The notes beneath the pieces were generated by a model. That model was not told where the DNA came from, did no database searches, and saw only the letters and a list, made by a program, of their open reading frames with translations. A stretch of 64,000 nucleotides of DNA from Dallia pectoralis (taxonomy: Eukaryota > Chordata > Actinopteri > Esociformes > Umbridae): contig CM055728.1 in NCBI GenBank assembly GCA_029465975.1, forward strand, positions 12,478,041 through 12,542,040, in the 5' to 3' direction. Positions 56,833-64,000 of the stretch are shown here, in pieces (position 1 is the first letter of the stretch; the number at the start of each line of letters is the position of its first letter). A program made the translations under genes and the position numbers.

Positions 56833-59800
56833 ATGGCTGGCAATAAGTTGGCGTTAGAGGGGAAAATAAGTATTATAAGCTTTCTTTTAGGACTCGGCGT
56901 GGTTATCATTCCCCTTATAAGGACATTCGCTGGACATCTGGACTGGGTATTTGACTATCTCACTGGAGTGAGAGGGAAGATAGCTATTGCTGTGTACATC
57001 GCTGTTGTCAATGGCTTCATGCTAATCATATACAAGGGTCCTATCTATAAGGTAAGAGAGCTAGCATGCTAACATCTGAAATTACATAGCTGGGAGCTAG
57101 CATGCTAACATCTGAAATTAGATAGCTGAGAACTAGCATGCTAACATCTGAAATTAGATAGCTGAGAACTAGCATGCTAACATCTGAAATTAGATAGCTG
57201 AGAGCTAGCATGCTAACATCTGAAATTAGATAGCTGAGAACTAGCATGCTAACATCTGAAATTAGATAGCTGAGAGCTAGCATGCTAACATCTGAAATTA
57301 GATAGCTGAGAGCTAGCATGCTAACATCTGAAATTAGATAGCTGAGAGCTAGCATGCTAACATCTGAAATTAGATAGCTGAGAACTAGCATGCTAACATC
57401 TGAAATTAGATGGCTGTGTTAGATAGCTGTGTAAGGTCCGCTAAGTACTTATGCTAACCATGTTGTAATGATTCATTAACCGACACGACCGTGAACTGCC
57501 TGTCTTTGCTTGATTTGGAATGACAACGAATTTGAATGAGCTCTGTTTTATCTGACAGGGAGTTGTGCTAACGTAGCTAACTACATACAGCAGTTCTAGT
57601 ACAGTTTGCTAATCCTATTAACTTTATTGGATTGAGACAGCTTTATTCGCTAAAGATAGACCCCAACGGAAAGATGGACCACCAATATGAGTTGGCTAAC
57701 TTTACTATCCCTAAGGATATGGTGTGTTTTTTATTTGGAGCTTGCGGGCTACATTTAAAGGTGACTGGCTACAGTATACTTCCCAAGTTTAAGTAAAATA
57801 AACTGTAAGCATACTCTTCTTTCTATTAGGTTGCTGTGCGAGCCTGCTTCCTAGGCTTTACTTTTGGATGTGGCTTGATTATTAGCTTTTCTCAAACCAC
57901 ATGGACCCACTTTGGTTGGTAAGCATCCCACACATGTACATCATCCGTCACTCACTTGCTGTACTAACTGGCATTTGATGTCTGTGTTTGCACAACTGTC
58001 AATAAATGTACTTTCATGTGTTTCAGGTACTTGTGCTCCCTGTCTTTCTTTCACTACTCTGAGTACTTGGTGACTGCAATCATCAATCCCCGCAGCCTGT
58101 CCCTAGACTCGTTCCTGCTCAACCACAGTGTGGAGTACACAGTGGCAGCTGTCTCCTCATGGGTGGAATTCACAGTGGAGAAGCTCACTTTTCCAGGTCT
58201 GTCCGCCTTCCAACACTATGGCTCAGTGGTTCAGTCTCAGACCAAGTACATGTTTGGTGTTGCATCAGACTGCAGACAGGCGGCCGTAATGTAGTTAAAA
58301 TATGCATGCACTCACAGATGTAATTCAACCTGGTTAAGAGCATTTGCTAAATGACAAAAATGCTGTCTGCCTGGCAATGCTTCATAAACTTCTCAATGAG
58401 GGAGTTCTATGATCAAGGCCGGATGCGTTTTAAGCAGTGTTTGCACTGGGTAAATGTCAATGGGCATTGGTCAATTTATCTGTTAAACACACATGACATG
58501 TTGCATGGCATGTTGTTTTATATCATGTTTCAGTTGGCTGTGATCTTGTGTGTGTCCTTTTGTCAGAGCTGAAACAGCTGAGCTGGCTCAGCCTGGTCGG
58601 CCTGGTGATGGTGTTGTGTGGGGACTTTCTGCGCAAGTCTGCCATGCTGACGGCTGGCTCCAATTTCAACCACATTGTCCAGAATGAGAAGGCCCAGAGC
58701 CACGTGCTGGTCACTGATGGGGTCTACGCCTTCTTCAGACACCCCTCCTATGTGGGCTGGTTCTACTGGAGCATTGGCACACAGGTACAAGTCTGTTCTG
58801 TCAATCACTTTTTGTTGAAAAGTGCTTCTTTTACTTTTTTCAGTAGCTAGCAGATCAATTATGTACAAGCCTCATTACTTTCTAAGAAACCTGATTTATT
58901 TTATTTCAACTCTAGAGTTTTTGTCATTTTTAATAATTACCATGTATCGTATATCACTGTGCACTGCTCATGTAATAAGATAAAGGTATTTACATGCACA
59001 GGCCTGATTGGCTTGAGTGTATGGAATGTGTATGGTCTAGAACCCACCACCACTACAATGCACAGTGATTGTTCTATACAGTGAAGAAAAAAAGTATTTG
59101 ATCCCTTGCTGATTTTGTATATCAACAAAAAAATCCAGAATAAGACACAAATAAGTTATACATTGATTTGCATTTTACTCAGTGAAATAAGTATTTGAAC
59201 CCCTTTCAATCAGCAAGAAAAAAATTGGTAACAATCCTGCAGCACCCGAAGTTTGCCAATGAACACCTGAATGATTCAGAGGAGAACTGGGAAAAAATCC
59301 CTGCTGTGATGTGTGCAAACCTGGTGGCCAACTACAAGAAATGTCTGTGTTTGCCATCAAGGGCTTGCCACCAAGTACGAAGTCAGTGCATGGGGTCAAA
59401 TACTTATTACTTATAAGTAAAATGCAAATTATTTTGAAATGTGTTATTCTGGATGTTGTTGTTTCACTGTTCAAATAAACCTACCATTAAAATATATAGA
59501 CAAATCATGTCTTTGTCAGTGGGCAAATGTACAAAATCAGCAGGGGATCAAATACTTTCTTCCTTCACTGTAGATAGGGTAGAGGTCATTTGGATGCAGA
59601 ACTTGGGTTTGAAAATTAAGTGGGTATCAAGTTAGTCATGATTTATTTGTTGTAAAAGTAAAAATGTGTGTGTTTTTCCTATTGTATGACCTATGTTTTT
59701 GGTCAAGTTCCATGCATCAAATAAAATTACAAATTACGGATGATATCCCATGCTCACATGTTCATCCAATTTCCGACTGTTATTTCATATTGAGAAAATA

Positions 59801-60087
59801 TTACTAGGCGAAATGGCTGATCTCATTTTTACTGCAGCAGACCATTAACTGTTTACAGTCACGCCCACTCTGCTGATGTGTGTGTGTGTCTGTTGTCCCA
59901 GGTGATGCTGTGTAACCCAGTGTGCATCACAGGCTACACCATGGCCAGCTGGAGGTTCTTCCGTGAACGTATTGAGGAAGAGGAGCTCTCGCTCTTCCAC
60001 TTCTTTGGAGAGGACTACGTGGAGTACAAGAAGAAGGTGGGAACTGGGCTGCCCTTTATTTCCGGAGTCCGCATCAACAGCTCCTAG
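56833..60087 (+). CDS. icmt: Protein-S-isoprenylcysteine O-methyltransferase (five exons, complete)
   Basis: Exons 56833-57051, 57830-57918, 58027-58196, 58567-58784 and 59902-60087 join in phase to 293 residues, close to the human length as I recall it. The enzyme methylates the C-terminal prenyl-cysteine of CAAX proteins (Ras, Rho, lamins) in the ER membrane with S-adenosylmethionine. Seen: several hydrophobic membrane segments (ISIISFLLGLGVVIIPLI; IAIAVYIAVVNGFMLIIY; WLSLVGLVMVLCGDFL), then the conserved catalytic part AGSNFNHIVQNEK, GVYAFFRHPSYVGWFYWSIG, and near the C-terminus RIEEEELSLFHFFGEDYVEY and TGLPFI. RHPxYxG and the later EE pair belong to the SAM/prenyl-cysteine site in this family. 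Convergent with rnf207, as in human. Intron 1 holds a 36-bp minisatellite and intron 4 a Tc1-derived MITE. AATAAA follows at 60685-60690. Confidence 0.96.
57053..57415. repeat. Minisatellite, 36-bp unit, about 10 copies, beginning at the splice donor
   Basis: Unit GAGAGCTAGCATGCTAACAT plus CTGAAATTAGATAGCT. Each unit contains the perfect 10-bp palindrome TAGCATGCTA. The array starts within a few bases of the icmt exon 1 donor (AAG|GTAAGAGAGCTAGC). Confidence 0.95.
57416..57829. other. icmt intron 1 remainder
   Basis: No feature recognised up to the TTCTATTAG acceptor. Confidence 0.5.
58197..58566. other. icmt intron 3
   Basis: Ordinary intron; no repeat family recognised. Confidence 0.5.
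59077..59572. mobile_element. Tc1-derived MITE, 492 bp, TA target duplication
   Basis: 59079-59570 starts CAGTGAAGAAAAAAAGTATT and TGATCCCTTGCTGATTTTGT and ends ACAAAATCAGCAGGGGATCA, AATACTTTCTTCCTTCACTG, imperfect long inverted repeats flanked by TA. Inner repeats (AAGTATTTGAACCCC near 59190 and GGGTCAAATACTT near 59393) give the IR/DR plan of Tc1 elements. No intact transposase. It lies in icmt intron 4. Confidence 0.9.
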
Positions 60088-60690
60088 GTGTGACAGACCC
60101 GGGGGCCTCCTGGACATATGAACATGACAGACAGGCACTGTGAGGGGCAGCCCTGGTCAGAGTACTGGGTTCACACACACTGGGTTGCCCTACCATGGTG
60201 GATCATACAGACAGCCAGCTGTGTGTGTGGTGAAGGGCTCCCATCCCCTTATCACTCTTCTATCTGGACTGCAACAACAGCTCACGATATCCTTCCAATA
60301 CGTTTGTCGTCTTTGGTTTGGTTAGGCTACTAGAGACTTAACGTTTCTTGTGTTTTTGTTTTGTCTCTGTAACCGGACAGGCTCTCTTGTCTGTGTATTC
60401 CGTTGGGAGAGGTTACATTTCTTCAGTGGATACGGGATCGATTTTAGCTTGGCTTACTGAATAGGAAGTGCTGTAATGAGTTTTGCTTCATGCTGGGTTT
60501 CTTGCTTGTCTAGCTCATTATTAGGACTTAGTGTTTACAACAGAATAGGTTTCCAATCTTCTGACCCAGTTGTTATATCTGAACTATGAACCATTTCTTT
60601 TTGAGTAACTAAGTTGGAAGTTTACAAATGGAACCAAAATGTATGGCAAATGGATTGCCTACCACATAGTATATGCCCCAAATGAATAAA
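60088..60690 (+). other. icmt: 3' UTR of icmt
   Basis: Non-coding tail of the last exon with AATAAA at 60685-60690, about 600 bases after the stop. Confidence 0.65.
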
Positions 60691-62323
60691 ATTCAAATCG
60701 CACAAATGATGTGCAATGTTAATATTGCAAGAATATGCAATGTTTTTAAACCCAGTGTATATATTTAGTTTACCTATGACTTGACACACACACACACACA
60801 CCAGATTCCAGCAGGTAACCTAATTCCTAACAACACCCTCATGTATATCTCACTATGAATCAGAGATTTGGATTAATTTGTGGATATCAGCCCAGAATGT
60901 CCACGGTATATTTATGCACCCTCACAGAAAGCATTTTAAATCCCTATCTTGTGTCCACTCAGGAATGAAAGGCTGTACAATCACACTTTTTCTAATTTCA
61001 TAATCTGAGCAGGTTACAGACTAGTTTTTGGATTCCTATAATTATCAAGTCACACATTCCTTTACTTTGTGAATAATAATAAAACAATGACAATCCATTC
61101 ACTATTTTATTCCGGTCTGCTGTAATGCTTTTCCCCCCAATTGGCCTTACTGTCATTTGCTCTGTGCTCCAAGTGACTAAAAGTATTGTGGGTTTGGTTT
61201 CATTATCGGGGAAAAATGGTTGTCACATTTTGCTTACAAGTCACTTGCAATTGATTACAGTAAATGCATTATCAATGTGTCTAAGCCACGTTCTAAAATG
61301 TTTCAAATGTTTTTATAATGCATTATAGTCAGCGGTAAGTTCTGAGTCATGAGATCTTATCTAAATATTATTTGGCTGATCAAGCACAGAAAGACTAAAT
61401 GAGGTCATGTGTAGAACGAGTGAACTTTCCCTTAAACGTTGTTTTATGAGTCAGGCTGATGTTCATTCCATATGGTTATTAACTGTTGCATTTATGACTG
61501 TATCTTTCTTAGTCAGTCGGTCATTTGTTATTCCAGTGTGCTTGTCTTCTCACTGTATTCAAACCAACTATAAAAGATGCATTCCTATTATGGCGAAGAG
61601 GTTCAGAGAGGAAGGTTCATCTTTTTCCGCAATGAGCTCAACCCAACATGGCTTCCTCCTGACCTACCGCTCGTCTCAGGTGAAAGGTCATCTCTGCCCA
61701 GTATACACCGTGACTGTATGGAGTGCCGGAATTGTGTGTGTGTGTGTGTGTGAGAAAGTGTTGCAGACATTGGAGCACTCAAGAGCAGTGTAAGAGTAGG
61801 CGCACTATGAGTGTGCTTGTGATATGATGAGTCGAGCACTGTAAAGGTGATTTTATTAGATTAAAAGCTTGGAATATTATCTGTAGATGAGTATAAGAGC
61901 ACATCCGGTTGGCTGCAGATGTACAACACTACTGCTCTAAGCATGAGCCAGCTGATCTCAACACGCGTGGTGCACTACAGTATGGTAATATCAATTTATT
62001 TATTACAGATCTACCTGTACAAATGTATCATGCAGAGGGAATACTTATCTCTCTCTGTTTATTTGCATTTTTCACTTTACATAATTCTTCAGGATTAATT
62101 GAACACCATTTCCTGTGAAATAAAATGTGAAGTTTCTCCTAAGAAAACTGTCTTACCCGTTTTTCTTTCTCGAGTTGTGACAACTGGTCTGGTTATGGGT
62201 GCATATAGAGGAGTCCGGTTGGGGGTAAATGGGGGTAGGTAACAGGGCTGTTACCATTGCGTTAATATACAGTTATGTTTAAGATCAAAGATATGCTCCA
62301 TTTCATCCTCCTGATCCAGCTGT
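60691..62323. other. Spacer between convergent icmt and rnf207
   Basis: Contains (CA)n at about 60784-60802, (TG)n at about 61735-61752 and a minus-strand AATAAA at 61995-62000, a likely rnf207 poly(A) signal about 325 bases after its stop. Confidence 0.5.
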
Positions 62324-63964
62324 TTAGGGAGACATCTCCTTCCAAATGGCTATCTCTGTGGTCTTCTGCTTTCCTGGCCAACAGAAGTCCTTGTTCTTCG
62401 GGGCCACCTCAGTGAGATTGCTGAATGTTTGCTTCTCATCGGTGTTACAGGTTTGGTCATTTCTGTAAAGTACAGCATACATGTGGAGCTTTAATAGAGA
62501 CGTTGAATGTTATTAATTCTAATCAATCAGATACATTCTGCAGAGAAGTTCTCCAATTAGCTCCTTGCAAGCTTACGTCAGTGTAGTTGAGATGTTATGT
62601 CTATCTATGGCCAAGTTCGTGTCCCCGTAGATCTTCTGCATGGCCTCTGTCCGGTCGTCTTTCAGTTCCGTCAGCTCCTTTGATCTGTGGTCACAGTGAA
62701 TAGTGATATTTTGTGTGAAATGCTTCTCCCAGTAACAAGGACGTAGAATAAGGTTCCGCATGGGTCCCTAATCAATTCAGTTCACACTGACTGCGCCATA
62801 CCTGGGTTCCAGGCGTTCCTTCACCTTGGCGATTGAGCGGATGTAGGGGCCAATTTGCCTGGCGATGGTGGTCAGGTAACTGTTTTCTTGCCTCAGCTGC
62901 AAAAGATCATGAAGCTGGGCTGAAAATAAAACAGAAACATGTAGGAACAGTGAAACAAATGACTGTACAATGTATTCAAAGTCACTATACAGAGGATTGC
63001 AGAAGTATTCATTGCTTAAGGACTTTATAGCAGTTTGCTTTTTAAAATCTGATTATGTAAGTATTTACCTCAGGCCTGTCTGACATCCATGTCAACTAAT
63101 TCACACTATCCTACACCCTTGGGCATGATCGGTATGCCACATCCAGGATTCAAACACCAGGCCTCACTACTGTGAAGCAGTAACTAATATGCCACACAAG
63201 AGGCCCAACATGGACCTTTCAAAACAGGTTTAGGAGAACATTCCGGAAAGCACCAGTCAGGTTATAAGATAATGCCCCCTAACTTATAACTGTTTTGGTC
63301 TTATTTCTACCATTTGTAAAGAAATGGCACCGCCAGTGTTCTGCCTAGAGAAGGCCGTCCATCTCTGACACTGAGCAACAAGGTTCGTGGTCAGAGAAGC
63401 CACTAACGACCGATGGTAACTGAAAGTTCCACGGCTAGGATGGGAAAAACTGTCAACTACTATTAACCAGGTTTTCCACACTATTGTGTTGGGCCATTTG
63501 GAAACGGACTATAAAGAAATTCATTGCTCAAAATCTGTCATGTTAACTCCTGCTGATATGTTGCCAAAAGACTTGAGGACGACACGGCAAATGTTCTCCT
63601 GTAGGTTGAAGGCAAAAGGAAAAAAAACATTTTACCCTCATAGATTTCCTGTTCATTAGCGACCCTCTGAACGGTTTCTTCCCACATCTAAGAGAAGGAT
63701 AGGATGTAGAAGCACTTTAAGCGGGGTCACATTTACCAAGCGTGTCCTCTATATTGTTTTTGGAATCCTGATTCCCACCTCCTCAAGCATGGCCCTCATG
63801 AGTTTCACTGCCGAGTACTCAGAGGAGATCTGCCTGTCCATCTGCACAGAGGTGTCCAGTATGTCTCCCATGGTGTCTGTGTTGATTAGGGAGTGGTGCT
63901 TGGTCAGATCCCGGTGCATCTTCTGCACCTGGTCCTTTAGATGCTGAACTGAGGTTTGCAGTGT
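62324..63964 (-). CDS. rnf207: RING finger protein 207, C-terminal exons (5' end outside window)
   Basis: Five minus-strand coding exons join in phase: 63964-63779, 63687-63636, 62919-62802, 62684-62577 and 62462-62324 (stop TAA), about 201 residues. They form a largely helical, coiled-coil tail: HLKDQVQKMHRDLTKHHSLI, DRQISSEYSAVKLMRAMLEE, MWEETVQRVANEQEIYE, LHDLLQLRQENSYLTTIARQ, IGPYIRSIAKVKERLEPR, then SKELTELKDDRTEAMQKIYG and a less conserved end (KDFCWPGKQKT, IWKEMSP). The ANEQEIYEAQLHDLLQLRQE block is characteristic of RNF207, a RING/B-box protein linked in vertebrates to cardiac repolarisation and HERG potassium-channel level. The RING and B-box exons lie beyond 64000. Convergent with icmt as in human 1p36.31, which strongly supports the call. 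Teleosts may have two copies, so an a/b suffix is not given. Confidence 0.9.
62920..63635. other. rnf207 intron
   Basis: No clear gene. Around 63250-63540 the plus strand reads like a decayed Tc1-type transposase region (GGCACCGCCAGTGTTCTGCC and nearby), but no terminal repeats were confirmed. Confidence 0.35.
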
Positions 63965-64000
63965 CTGGACAGAGTCAGGAAATCACACTAGTCACACTAG

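Overview
The window is vertebrate nuclear DNA, almost certainly from a teleost fish. Genes are split by GT-AG introns and spaced by many fish-type transposons (Rex3/RTE, Rex1/L2-like and salmonid/pike-type LINEs, Tc1, hAT, a tRNA-derived SINE). Several LINE 3' tails resemble families I know as abundant in salmonids and pike, so a salmoniform or esociform source is my inference, not a proof. No prokaryotic, viral or organellar genes were seen.

Layout. 1-5028 (+): the kinase-domain exons of an SRMS/BRK-family tyrosine kinase whose SH3/SH2 exons lie left of the window. 5.7-9.3 kb: LINE remnants, then GC boxes. 9351-28852 (+): complete nine-exon iffo2 (intermediate filament family orphan 2), with a nested pair of DNA transposons in intron 1, several minisatellites, and a whole Tc1 element in intron 8. 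29-39 kb: gene-free, with two large minisatellites and a near full-length Rex3 retrotransposon (34.6-37.9 kb) flanked by a perfect 49-bp duplication. 39944-43878 (+): complete six-exon Tas1r taste-receptor gene (tas1r2-like). 44-47 kb: LINE relic and two minisatellites. 47650-48234 and 52788-53377 (-): two Hes5-subfamily bHLH repressors with matching promoter layouts. 56833-60087 (+): complete five-exon icmt. 62324-63964 (-): the last five coding exons of rnf207, convergent with icmt and running off the right edge.

Synteny. From memory, iffo2 and TAS1R2 are close neighbours in human 1p36.13, while HES genes, ICMT and RNF207 lie in 1p36.3, with ICMT and RNF207 adjacent and convergent there too. 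SRMS is on human 20q13.33. The window therefore joins blocks that are separate in mammals, as I would expect for a zebrafish chromosome 23-type region. The genes share no obvious pathway: they are a Src-like kinase, a nuclear-envelope type filament protein, a GPCR taste receptor, Notch-effector repressors, a prenyl-cysteine methyltransferase and a RING/B-box protein.

The most striking non-genic feature is the load of minisatellites: about a dozen arrays, roughly a tenth of the window, several of them starting within a few bases of a splice site. I did not find a convincing new gene system. The best leads are the shared promoter block of the two hes genes, a purine array followed by a partly complementary pyrimidine array in one iffo2 intron, a duplicated decoy acceptor and in-frame tandem acceptors in iffo2, and the 49-bp Rex3 target duplication. 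Exon coordinates were derived by hand from splice consensus and reading-frame continuity.
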